Shown here: one piece after another, positions 26,353 to 34,998 of the stretch
Layout: every line of letters begins with the position of its first letter
How positions within the stretch are numbered: position 1 is the first letter of the stretch
NCBI RefSeq assembly: GCF_003253735.1
Contig: NZ_QKYW01000011.1
Location: 1-64,000 of the forward strand
Direction: 5' to 3'
DNA length: 64,000 nucleotides
DNA from: Pseudomonas sp. URMO17WK12:I2
GTDB taxonomy: Bacteria > Pseudomonadota > Gammaproteobacteria > Pseudomonadales > Pseudomonadaceae
Program-made: the position numbers and the translations under genes
Notes under the pieces: generated by a model
Told to the model about the DNA's origin: nothing
The model's input: the letters and a program-made list of their open reading frames with translations, nothing else
Databases searched by the model: none

Positions 26353-27891
26353 ATGAAACCCACCACCGCATGGGCGCCCGCCCTTGGTTTGATGACCGCG
26401 GCCTTGTCCGCTTCGCTATTCAGTCTGTCGGCCCAGGCCGCGCCGTTGACCCGCGACAACGGGGCGCCGGTGGGCGATAACCAGAATTCGCAGACCGCAG
26501 GCGCTACCGGCCCCACCCTGCTGCAGGACGTGCAACTGATCCAGAAGCTGCAGCGCTTCGACCGCGAGCGCATCCCCGAGCGCGTGGTGCATGCCCGTGG
26601 CACCGGTGCCCATGGCGAATTCACCGCCACGGCCGACATCTCCGATCTGACCCGCGCCAAGGTCTTCAGCAAGGGCACCACCACCCCGGTGTTCGTACGC
26701 TTCTCCAGCGTGGTACACGGCAACCATTCGCCGGAAACCCTGCGCGACCCGCGCGGTTTCGCCACCAAGTTCTACACCAGCGAAGGCAACTGGGACCTGG
26801 TCGGCAACAACTTCCCGACCTTTTTCATCCGCGATGCCATCAAGTTTCCGGACATGGTGCACGCCTTCAAGCCCGACCCGAACACCAACTACGGCAGCAA
26901 CCGCACCCAGTTCGACTTCTTCAGCCACGTACCGGAAGCCACCCGCACCCTGACCCTGCTGTATTCCAACGAGGGCACCCCGGCCAATTACCGGCAGATG
27001 AACGGCAACAGCGTGCACGCCTACAAGCTGGTCAACGACAAGAACGAGTACCGCTACGTCAAGTTCCAGTGGCGCAGCCTGCAGGGCATCAAGAACAACG
27101 ACCCCAAGCAGACCGAGCAGATCCAGGGCAAGGACTTCAACCACATGAGCCGCGACCTGATCACCACGATCAACGCCGGCGACTATCCGAAGTGGGATCT
27201 GTACATCCAGGTGCTCGAACCGGCCGACCTGGCCAGGTACGACTTCGACCCGCTGGATGCCACCAAGATCTGGCCGGACGTGCCCTACCAGAAGATCGGC
27301 CAGATGGTGCTGAACAAGAACCCGGACAACGTGTTCCAGGAAACCGAGCAGGTGGCCATGGCGCCGTCCAACCTGGTGCCGGGCATCGAGCCCTCCGAGG
27401 ATCGCCTGCTGCAGGGCCGGCTGTTCTCCTATGCCGACACGCAGATGTACCGCCTGGGCGCCAACCACGCCTTCCTGCCGATCAACCAGGCCAAGGTGCC
27501 GGTCAACAACGGCAACCAGGATGGCGCGGCGAACAGCGGCCACACCACCACCGAGGTGAACTACGAGCCCAGCCGCATCAACCCGCGGCCTGCTACTGAG
27601 CACGCCCGCTACAGCAACCTGCCGCTGAGTGGCAGCACCGAGCAGAAGAAGATCCAGCGCGAGCAGAACTTCAAGCAGGCCGGTGAGCTGTACCGTTCCT
27701 ACGACAAGAAGATGCAGGGCGACCTGATCGCCAGCCTGGGTGGTGCCCTGGCCGAGGCTGAAGACGAGAGCAAGCACATCATGCTGTCGTTCTTCTACAA
27801 GGCCGATGCGCAGTACGGCGAAGGCTTGACGAAGGTGGCCGGTGGCGACCTGGCGCGGGTCAAGGCGCTGGCCGCCAAGCTGCAGGACTGA
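26353..27891 (+). CDS. katB: Periplasmic monofunctional catalase KatB
   Basis: A 512-residue heme catalase (2 H2O2 to O2 and water) with a signal peptide cleaved after AQA at about residue 29, placing it in the periplasm. The distal heme His81 is in RVVHARGTGAHG. The FARFSSV-type substrate channel (VFVRFSSVVHG) and distal NNFPTFFIRD follow. The proximal heme tyrosine is in RLFSYADTQMYRLG. Length and signal peptide match KatB of Pseudomonas aeruginosa, and the ankyrin gene downstream completes the known katB-ankB pair. GAGGA precedes the ATG. OxyR control is known for the family. Confidence 0.93.
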   Translation: MKPTTAWAPALGLMTAALSASLFSLSAQAAPLTRDNGAPVGDNQNSQTAGATGPTLLQDVQLIQKLQRFDRERIPERVVHARGTGAHGEFTATADISDLTRAKVFSKGTTTPVFVRFSSVVHGNHSPETLRDPRGFATKFYTSEGNWDLVGNNFPTFFIRDAIKFPDMVHAFKPDPNTNYGSNRTQFDFFSHVPEATRTLTLLYSNEGTPANYRQMNGNSVHAYKLVNDKNEYRYVKFQWRSLQGIKNNDPKQTEQIQGKDFNHMSRDLITTINAGDYPKWDLYIQVLEPADLARYDFDPLDATKIWPDVPYQKIGQMVLNKNPDNVFQETEQVAMAPSNLVPGIEPSEDRLLQGRLFSYADTQMYRLGANHAFLPINQAKVPVNNGNQDGAANSGHTTTEVNYEPSRINPRPATEHARYSNLPLSGSTEQKKIQREQNFKQAGELYRSYDKKMQGDLIASLGGALAEAEDESKHIMLSFFYKADAQYGEGLTKVAGGDLARVKALAAKLQD

Positions 27892-27904
27892 GCCTGACTC
27901 TGCA

Positions 27905-27935
27905 TGGCGTGCGGCTCCGGGCGGGCCGCACGCCA
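27905..27935 (+). other. Intercistronic hairpin between katB and ankB
   Basis: TGGCGTGCGGC (27905-27915) and GCCGCACGCCA (27925-27935) form a perfect 11-bp stem with a 9-base loop. There is no T-tract, so readthrough into ankB is expected. It may stabilise the katB end of the message. Confidence 0.65.
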
Positions 27936-27972
27936 CCATCAGACGCGGCGCAACGCCGCTCGGGAGGCCCCC

Positions 27973-28530
27973 ATGTTGCGTACCTTCTGTTTCTCCCTGG
28001 CGCTGAGCGCTGCAGCACCGCTGCTGGCCGCCACGCCGGCGGCGGATGCCGAGCGCGTCCAGGCGCAATTGCGCGATTACTACTTCCAGGCCGCCCGCGA
28101 GGGCAACGTGGCGATGCTCGATGAATTCATCGCCGCCGGCTACGACCTCGATACGGCGGATGAGAAGGGCTACACCGCGCTGATCCTGGCGGCCTACCAC
28201 GGCCATCGTGACGCGGTAGAGCGTTTGCTGGGTGCAGGCGCCGATGCCTGCGCGCAGGATCAGCGGGGCAACACGGCGCTGATGGGCGCGATCTTCAAGG
28301 GCGAAGTGCGTATCGCCAGGCGCCTGCTCGACGCTGATTGCAGCCCCGATCAGCGCAACGACAGCGGCCAGACGGCGGCCATGTACGCGGCATTGTTCCA
28401 GCGCAAGGAGATGCTCGATGACCTGGCCAGCAAGGGCGCCGACCTGAACGCCAGGGACGCTTTCGGCAATTCGGTAAAGGGCCTGGATAACGGCGAAATA
28501 CGCACCCGTTGGTCGGCCAGGCAGCCCTGA
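27973..28530 (+). CDS. ankB: AnkB, periplasmic ankyrin-repeat protein
   Basis: A 185-residue protein with a signal peptide (cleavage near LLA at residues about 18-20) and four to five ankyrin repeats from about residue 38. Consensus fragments are GYTALILAAYHGHRDAVERLLGAGAD, GNTALMGAIFKGEVRIARRLLDA and GQTAAMYAALFQRKEMLDDLASKGADLNARD. In P. aeruginosa AnkB is needed for full KatB activity, apparently by protecting it in the periplasm. A GGGAGG site precedes the ATG, 81 bases after katB. Confidence 0.9.
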   Translation: MLRTFCFSLALSAAAPLLAATPAADAERVQAQLRDYYFQAAREGNVAMLDEFIAAGYDLDTADEKGYTALILAAYHGHRDAVERLLGAGADACAQDQRGNTALMGAIFKGEVRIARRLLDADCSPDQRNDSGQTAAMYAALFQRKEMLDDLASKGADLNARDAFGNSVKGLDNGEIRTRWSARQP

Positions 28531-28714
28531 GCGAGGCGTCCTGGCCATCTTCTGGCCAGTACCCATTCGTCAGAAACCCCGCGCTAAAGCAGGTAGGCGG
28601 CATTCAAACGGCTACAAAGTGAGAACCTGTATCAACTGCAGGTGGCTCAAAAAAGGCTTCACGCTCCGAGTTGCCATTAGCCCGGCTGCCGCCATCAGCT
28701 AAGGACGCCGCCCG

Positions 28715-29491
28715 ATGCCCGACTTTGCCAAAGCCGACCCCCAGTTGGTGCCACGCCTGCTCGACGACATGCAGCGCCAAGGCTACGCCGTTATCGAAGG
28801 GTTTCTCAGCGACGAGCAACTGCAGGCCGCCCGTGACCACGTCAATCACGAAGTCGAGCGCCACGAGCACGAGTACTTCGCCCTGCAGGGGCAGGCTGCG
28901 GTGAAGGGCAGCATCTTCGAGCAGATGAGCGTCTCGCCTCAGGTCAAGGATCTGTTCCGTCAGCTGTACGAGGGGGGCGTCGGCCAGCCGCCGCGCTCGC
29001 CGGATATCTTTCCCGCGCTGCGTTGCCTGCAGGGCCTGACCGGCAAGCGCGAGTCGTACTACTTCCATTACGACGCGGCGGCCCTGACGGCACTGATTCC
29101 GCTGGTCACGCCGAGCGAGGGGCGCTACTGCGGCGACTTCATCTTCTTCCCCAACCTGCGCAACATCCGCACCAACCTGTATTTCAATATTCTGGAAAAG
29201 GCGCTGATGCAGAACACCCTGACCCAGAAGCTGATCACCTTCGCGGTCAAGCGCGGCTGGCTGAAACCGGTCACCATCAAGATCGTGCCCGGCAACGCCT
29301 ACTTCTTCTGGGGCTACCGCTCGCTGCACGCCAACGAGCCATGCGACCCCAAGGCGCTGCGCTCCACCGTGCTGCTGCACTATGGCGAACCCCACAGCCG
29401 CGACAACCTGGCCTCGCGCCTGTTTCTGGGCTGGAATTTCCGCCGTGCGCGGATCAGCAACGAGCGCACCACGCGCAAGGATGTGGGATAG
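28715..29491 (+). CDS. PhyH-like Fe(II)/2-oxoglutarate dioxygenase family protein
   Basis: A 258-residue protein. It opens with the helix-strand pattern of phytanoyl-CoA dioxygenase relatives (LLDDMQRQGYAVIEGFLSDEQL). The likely iron ligands are the HXD in YYFHYDAAALTALIPL (about residues 119-121) and a distal His in GYRSLHANEPC, followed by an arginine that could bind 2-oxoglutarate. The C-terminus is basic. I cannot name the substrate. It lies 184 bases after ankB on the same strand and may be a separate unit. Confidence 0.65.
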   Translation: MPDFAKADPQLVPRLLDDMQRQGYAVIEGFLSDEQLQAARDHVNHEVERHEHEYFALQGQAAVKGSIFEQMSVSPQVKDLFRQLYEGGVGQPPRSPDIFPALRCLQGLTGKRESYYFHYDAAALTALIPLVTPSEGRYCGDFIFFPNLRNIRTNLYFNILEKALMQNTLTQKLITFAVKRGWLKPVTIKIVPGNAYFFWGYRSLHANEPCDPKALRSTVLLHYGEPHSRDNLASRLFLGWNFRRARISNERTTRKDVG

Positions 29492-29520
29492 CTGTACGCA
29501 ATCATGCCGACGGCCACCGG

Positions 29521-30729
29521 TCAGTGCGCTGCGAGGCGGCGCATCGCCCTCCAGAACCAGAGGCCGGCCAGGCTCAGCGATGCGCCCAGCACGCATACCC
29601 CATTCCAGCCAAATGCTGCATAGGCCGATGTGCTGCTGATCGCACCCAGGCCGCTGCCCACGGCGTAGAAGAGCATGTAACCGCTGACCAGCCGCGAGTG
29701 TGCTGCCGGCTGGGTGGCGAAGATCAGGCTCTGGTTGGTGACGTGAATGGCCTGGCCGGCCATATCCAGCAGCAGGATGCCCAGCAACAGGGCGCCAAGC
29801 GATACCGGGGCCAACCACAACGGCAGCCAGGAGGCCAGCAACAGCAGCAGGGCATAGCCGGTGGTACGTTGGCCCAGGCCTTTGTCTGCCCAGTGCCCGG
29901 CCCGGGCCGCCGCCAGAGCACCAACCAGGCCGACAAGCCCTAGTGCACCGATGGCCGTTTGCGAGAGATTGTGCGGCGGTGCGCTCAAGAGCAGCACGAT
30001 GGCCGTCCAGAACACGTTGAACACGGCGAACATCAGCAGTGCCAGCATGCCGCGTACTTGCAGCGTGCGTTGACGGGCAACGAGGGTCAGTAACGATAGA
30101 AGCAGCTGGCCATAGCGAGGCGCTTCAGAGGAAAGCGGCTGAGCCGGCAGGTACCGCCAGAGAACCAGTGCCAGGCTCCCCATCACCGCTGCCGACGTTA
30201 GGTAGACGCTGCGCCAGCCTGCCAGGTCAGCCACCGCGCCGGCCATTACCCGAGCGAGTAGCAGGCCGACAAGCACGCCACCCTGTGTAGTGCCGACCAC
30301 CCGGCCGCGCTCGCTATCGCTGGCGGCCGCTGCCGCATAGGCGATCAGCCCCTGCGTCATGGCCGTACCGACCAGTCCTACTGCGAGCATGCCGGCTAGC
30401 AGCAGGGCAGGTGTTGGCGCCGCTGCGACGCATAGAAGCGCTGCAATGAGCGCAGCCAACTGCACCATCATCAAGCGACGCCTTTCCACGCGATCGCCGA
30501 GTGGCACCAGTAGCAGCAGAGCGAGTGCACAGCCGATCTGCGTGGCGGTTATGACGCCACCCACGGCAGCCTGGCTGATCGCGAACTCGCGTGCCACTGC
30601 ATCGAGCAGCGGTTGTGCGTAGTAGACGTTGGCCACGCTGAGCCCGGCAGCGCAGGCAAGCAGCATTACCAAGGCACTCGGCAGGCTCGTGGCAGCTGCT
30701 GCGGCAGGCGCGGTGGTAGGCAGAGGCAT
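29521..30729 (-). CDS. MFS transporter (drug/arabinose efflux type)
   Basis: A 402-residue inner-membrane protein with twelve hydrophobic segments. The opening AAGLSVANVYYAQPLLDAVAREF and GDRVERRRLMM (motif A) are typical of the YgaY/AraJ-like efflux branch of the MFS. AGGAA lies upstream of the minus-strand ATG. It is divergent from an HxlR-type regulator, and a 9-bp palindrome lies 16 bases upstream of its start, so regulated efflux is likely. Substrate unknown. Confidence 0.88.
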   Translation of the reverse strand: MPLPTTAPAAAAATSLPSALVMLLACAAGLSVANVYYAQPLLDAVAREFAISQAAVGGVITATQIGCALALLLLVPLGDRVERRRLMMVQLAALIAALLCVAAAPTPALLLAGMLAVGLVGTAMTQGLIAYAAAAASDSERGRVVGTTQGGVLVGLLLARVMAGAVADLAGWRSVYLTSAAVMGSLALVLWRYLPAQPLSSEAPRYGQLLLSLLTLVARQRTLQVRGMLALLMFAVFNVFWTAIVLLLSAPPHNLSQTAIGALGLVGLVGALAAARAGHWADKGLGQRTTGYALLLLLASWLPLWLAPVSLGALLLGILLLDMAGQAIHVTNQSLIFATQPAAHSRLVSGYMLFYAVGSGLGAISSTSAYAAFGWNGVCVLGASLSLAGLWFWRAMRRLAAH

Positions 30730-30744
30730 ATCAGTTGTTCCTTT

Positions 30745-30765
30745 CTGGTTTTATTTTAAAACCAG
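30745..30765. promoter_or_regulatory. Perfect 9-bp palindrome, candidate HxlR operator
   Basis: CTGGTTTTA (30745-30753) and TAAAACCAG (30757-30765) flank TTT, immediately upstream of the MFS gene and within the divergent region shared with the HxlR-type regulator. Its position over the MFS promoter fits repression. The assignment is inference. Confidence 0.55.
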
Positions 30766-30979
30766 TTAAGGTTGGATCTTTGGGTTTTAATTTGCAACTA
30801 GATTTCTCTGCCGGTTGGTTGGTGGCGCTCGCTGGAAACCGGCGGCAAGCAGGCTTTACCTCCGGGGAGCGGGTGCTTTCGAGCGCTCAATCGCTCTTCA
30901 ATCAGCTCCCAAGACGTTTTAAAGTGCAACCAGACGACTGCCGGATCTCCTGCCAGCGAGTTTTGAAGGACGCATACAC

Positions 30980-31453
30980 ATGGCCAAACGCAAACGCCAC
31001 GATGATTCTCCGTGCCCGGTGGCGCGTGCGGTCGACCTGGTGGGCGACCGCTGGTGCCTGCTGATCATCCGCGATGCCTTCGATGGCGTGCGACGCTTTG
31101 GCGCTTTCCAGGCCAGCCTGGGCATCGCTCGCAACATCCTTGCCGATCGTCTGCGGGCGCTGGAGCAGGCCGGTATCCTCCAGGCTGTACCGGCCTCGGA
31201 CGGCTCTGCGTACCAGGACTACGTGCTGACCGCTCGGGGCGAGTCGCTGTTTCCGCTGCTGGTGGCCATGCGGCAGTGGGGTGAGGAGCAACTGTTCGCT
31301 GGGAACGAGGCTCACTCGACGCTGGTCGAGCGCAGCTCGGGCAAGCCCATTGCCAGGATGTTGCCGACCCGGGGGGATGGCCAGCCACTGGCTGCCGCGG
31401 ATACTTGCGTGATCAAGCTGGCTGCATCCGCCACGCCCCTCACCAAACCATGA
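30980..31453 (+). CDS. HxlR-family winged-helix transcriptional regulator
   Basis: A 157-residue DNA-binding protein. The HxlR signature begins CPVARAVDLVGDRWCLLIIRDAFDGVRRFGAFQASLGIARNILADRL, with the conserved cysteine (Cys12) that is redox-active in several relatives. Residues about 10-105 are the winged helix; the last 45 residues are a variable tail. AAGGA lies upstream of the ATG. It is divergent from the MFS gene and probably controls it. Confidence 0.88.
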   Translation: MAKRKRHDDSPCPVARAVDLVGDRWCLLIIRDAFDGVRRFGAFQASLGIARNILADRLRALEQAGILQAVPASDGSAYQDYVLTARGESLFPLLVAMRQWGEEQLFAGNEAHSTLVERSSGKPIARMLPTRGDGQPLAAADTCVIKLAASATPLTKP

Positions 31454-31545
31454 GCTTGCTGGCGAAGAGATCGACTATTCGCGACACACGTGGTCGCCAT
31501 GCTCTGTCATCATTCGCCGTCTGATTCTGCACCCAGGAACTCTGC

Positions 31546-34500
31546 ATGTCGGCGCTTAACCCCGGTCTGATCGTTATCCATGGCAACCGCCTCGAGGAGC
31601 TGCGCGCTCTGGCGGTGGAATGGATGCGTCGGTACCCGCTGCGCCCGCTGGAGAACGAAGTGCTGCTGGTGCAGAGCAACGGCATCGCCCAGTGGCTCAA
31701 GCTGGCGCTGGCCGAGCAGGAAGGCTGCGGCATCGCCGCGGCCACCGATGTGAGCCTGCCGGCGCGCTTTCTCTGGCAGGCCTACCGCACGGTGCTGGGC
31801 AGCGAGGCGATTCCCCAGCAGTCGCCGCTGGACAAGGCGCCGCTGACCTGGCGGCTGATGCGCCTGCTGCCCAGCCTGCTCGACGCGCCCTGTTTCGCGC
31901 CGCTGCGGCGCTTCCTGGCCGACGACGCCGACCTGCGCAAGCGCCACCAGTTGGCCGAGCGCCTGGCCGATCTGTTCGACCAGTACCAGGTGTACCGCGC
32001 CGACTGGCTGGCGGACTGGGCCGAGGGTCACGATCAACTGCGCAACGCCCGTGGCGGCGTGAAGCCGCTCGATGAAAGCGCGCTGTGGCAGCCGCTGCTA
32101 TGGCGCACGCTGCTGGCCGATGTCGGCGAGGAGCATCTGTCCCAGAGCCGTGCCGGCGTGCACCCGCGCTTCGTCGCCAGGCTGGCCGAGCTGCAAGCGC
32201 CCCCCCGGGGCCTGCCGCGGCGGGTCACGGTGTTCGGCATTTCCTCGCTGCCGGCGCAGATGCTCGAGGCCCTGGCGGCCATGGCGCGCTTCACCCAGGT
32301 GATGCTCTACGTGCACAACCCGTCGCAGCACCACTGGGGCGATATCGTCGAAGACAAGGACCTGCTGCGCCACGAGTACCGCCGGCACAAGCGCAAGGCC
32401 GGCGGCCAGGCGGGTCAGGTCGGCCAGCTGGGCTTGTTCGACGTCGAGGAGCTGCACCAGCATGGCCAGCCGCTGCTGGCCTCCTGGGGCAAGCAGGGCC
32501 GTGACTACATCAACCTGCTCGACCAATACGATGAGCCGCAGCGCTACCGCGAGCAGTTCGAGCGTATCGACCTGTTCAGCGCGATGGACGAGGGCACGCT
32601 GCTGGGCCAGTTGCACAACGACATCCTCGACCTGCGCCCTGTTGAAGAAAGCCGCACGCACTGGCCGGCCGTCGACCCGGCCAAGGATCACTCGCTGCGT
32701 TTTCATGTCGCCCACAGCGCCCAGCGCGAGGTCGAGGTGCTGCACGACCAGCTGCTGGCGGCGTTCAGCGCAGACCCGACCCTGCGCCCGCGTGATGTCA
32801 TCGTCATGGTGCCGGACGTGAACACCTACGCCGCGCATATCCGCGCAGTGTTCGGCCAGTTCGCCAGCGACGACCCACGCTTCATTCCCTTCACCCTGGC
32901 GGACCAGGGCCTGCGCGGCAAGGAGCCCTTGGTGATCGCCCTGGAGCACCTGCTGCGCCTGCCCGACAGCCGCTTCAGCGTCAGCGAGATTCTCGATCTG
33001 CTCGACGTGGCCGCGGTGCGCGCGCGCTTCGCCATCGCCGATGAGCAGTTGCCGTTGCTGCGCCGCTGGCTGGAAGGCGCTGGCGTGCGCTGGGGGCTGG
33101 ATGCCGAGCAACGCGAAGGCCTCGGCCTGGGCGCCGGGCTGGAACAGAACAGCTGGCGCTTCGGCCTGCGCCGCATGCTGCTCGGCTACGCCGTGGGCGG
33201 TGCCGGGGCGCGGGCAGGGATCGAGCCCTTCGACGAGATCGGCGGGCTGGATGCCGCACTGATCGGCCCCCTGAGGCGCCTGCTGGATGCGCTGGAAGTC
33301 CACTGCGAGAGCCTCGCCGAAACCCTGCTGCCGGTGGCCTGGGGCGAGCGCCTGCGGGCGCTGCTGGAGGACTTCTTCCTGCCCCAGGACGAGCGCGACG
33401 AGGTGCTGCGCAACCAGGCCCAGGATGCCCTGGAGGGTTGGCTGGAACTCTGTGAGGCGGCCAACCTGGAAGAAACCCTGCCGCTGGCGGTGGTGCGCGA
33501 AGCCTGGCTGGGCGGGCTGGATCAGGGCGGCCTCAGCCAGCGTTTCCTGGCCGGCGCGGTGAACGTCTGCACGCTGATGCCGATGCGCGCCATTCCGTTC
33601 CGCCACCTTTGCCTGCTGGGCATGAACGACGGCGACTACCCGCGCAGCCAGGCGCCGCTGGACTTCGATCTGATGGGCGGCGACTACCGCCCCGGCGACC
33701 GCTCGCGGCGCGAGGACGACCGCTATCTGCTGCTCGAAGCGCTGCTGGCGGTGCGCGAGCGCCTGACCATCAGCTGGGTAGGGCGCAGCATTCGCGACAA
33801 CACCGAGCGGCCGCCGTCGGTGCTGGTCGGCCAGCTGCGCGATCATCTGGCCAGCGCCTGGCGCCTGGCCGATGGCGGCGACCTGCTCCACGCCCTGACC
33901 ACCGAACACCCGTTGCAGCCCTTCAGCCGCCGTTATTTCTCGGCCGAAGGGCCGCTGTTCAGCTATGTGCATGAATGGGCCGCCTCCCACCGTGCGCCGC
34001 TGGCACAGGCCGGCGAGCAGCCGCTGGGCGCCTACGTCGCGGATGACGCGCTGAGCCTGGAAACCCTGCAACGTTTTCTGCGCGACCCGGTGAAACACTT
34101 CTTCACCGGACGCCTCAAGGTGCACCTGGACGAGGCCGAGCAGGCCGAGCTGGATGCCGAGCCTTTTGCCCTGGATGGTTTGCAGCGCCACCAGATTCAA
34201 CAAGCGTTGCTGCAGGCCGCCGCCCTGGCCCTGCAAGAGAACCAGGATGTCGATGTGGCACTGCAGCGCGCGGCGCGGCGCATCCAGCGCAGTGGCCGGC
34301 TACCGGTGGCGGGGTTCGGTGAGCGCCTGCGCGCCCAGCTGCTGGAACCCTTGCCAGCGCAACTGCAGGGCTATGCCGCGCTGTTGGCGCGCTGGCCCGA
34401 GCGGTTGCCGTCGCCGATCCGCCTGAGCTTCGCCCATGCCGATCTGGCGCTGGAGGACTGGCTCGGCGATCTGCACGCGGCTGGCGACGCCCTGGCGCGG

Positions 34501-34998
34501 CTGGAGCTGCAGCCCGGCGGGCTGAAGCGCAAGGATCGCAGCTACAAGTGGCACCGCCTGCTCAGGCCCTGGGTCAGCCATGTGGCGGCTGCCGCCTGCG
34601 GCCATCCGCTGACCACGCTGCTGGTCGCCGAAGACGTGCGCCTGGCCTTCGCGCCGTTGCGCCAGGCCGACGGTCAACACTTGCTGCGTCAGTGGCTGGA
34701 GGCCTATGTCGCCGGCATGCAGGCACCGCTACCGGTGGCGATCAGAACGGTCGCAGCCTGGTTCGCCCAGCTCGACAAGAGCGAGGATGAAGAGCGCGCC
34801 GCGGACGCTGCCCGCAAGGTCTACCAAGGCGATGGCCACAGCACCACGGGTGAAGTGCAGCAAAGCGCCAGCCTGGCCCGCCAGTACCCGGATTTCGACG
34901 CCTTGCTGCGCGACCGCCAGTTCGCCCACTGGGGCGCCGTGCTCTACCAGTCGCTGCTCGACGCCGAGATCGCCGAACTCCAGGATGATCAGCCATGA
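31546..34998 (+). CDS. recC: RecC, exodeoxyribonuclease V gamma subunit
   Basis: A 1150-residue subunit of the RecBCD helicase-nuclease that repairs double-strand breaks. RecC holds the strands apart and reads Chi. It has the family opening GLIVIHGNRLEELRALAVEWM, LLVQSNGIAQWLKLALA, the ERIDLFSAMDEGTLLGQLHNDILD block and GAVNVCTLMPMRAIPFRHLCLLGMNDGDYPR. Helicase motifs are degenerate, as expected for RecC. It is the first gene of recC-recB-recD, and its stop overlaps the recB start (ATGA). Confidence 0.95.
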   Translation: MSALNPGLIVIHGNRLEELRALAVEWMRRYPLRPLENEVLLVQSNGIAQWLKLALAEQEGCGIAAATDVSLPARFLWQAYRTVLGSEAIPQQSPLDKAPLTWRLMRLLPSLLDAPCFAPLRRFLADDADLRKRHQLAERLADLFDQYQVYRADWLADWAEGHDQLRNARGGVKPLDESALWQPLLWRTLLADVGEEHLSQSRAGVHPRFVARLAELQAPPRGLPRRVTVFGISSLPAQMLEALAAMARFTQVMLYVHNPSQHHWGDIVEDKDLLRHEYRRHKRKAGGQAGQVGQLGLFDVEELHQHGQPLLASWGKQGRDYINLLDQYDEPQRYREQFERIDLFSAMDEGTLLGQLHNDILDLRPVEESRTHWPAVDPAKDHSLRFHVAHSAQREVEVLHDQLLAAFSADPTLRPRDVIVMVPDVNTYAAHIRAVFGQFASDDPRFIPFTLADQGLRGKEPLVIALEHLLRLPDSRFSVSEILDLLDVAAVRARFAIADEQLPLLRRWLEGAGVRWGLDAEQREGLGLGAGLEQNSWRFGLRRMLLGYAVGGAGARAGIEPFDEIGGLDAALIGPLRRLLDALEVHCESLAETLLPVAWGERLRALLEDFFLPQDERDEVLRNQAQDALEGWLELCEAANLEETLPLAVVREAWLGGLDQGGLSQRFLAGAVNVCTLMPMRAIPFRHLCLLGMNDGDYPRSQAPLDFDLMGGDYRPGDRSRREDDRYLLLEALLAVRERLTISWVGRSIRDNTERPPSVLVGQLRDHLASAWRLADGGDLLHALTTEHPLQPFSRRYFSAEGPLFSYVHEWAASHRAPLAQAGEQPLGAYVADDALSLETLQRFLRDPVKHFFTGRLKVHLDEAEQAELDAEPFALDGLQRHQIQQALLQAAALALQENQDVDVALQRAARRIQRSGRLPVAGFGERLRAQLLEPLPAQLQGYAALLARWPERLPSPIRLSFAHADLALEDWLGDLHAAGDALARLELQPGGLKRKDRSYKWHRLLRPWVSHVAAAACGHPLTTLLVAEDVRLAFAPLRQADGQHLLRQWLEAYVAGMQAPLPVAIRTVAAWFAQLDKSEDEERAADAARKVYQGDGHSTTGEVQQSASLARQYPDFDALLRDRQFAHWGAVLYQSLLDAEIAELQDDQP

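Noticed and set aside
26416..28566. A 716-codon minus-strand open frame across katB and ankB
   Set aside because: Antisense to two recognised genes, low-complexity Val/Leu/Gly/Arg composition, no domain and no ribosome-binding site.
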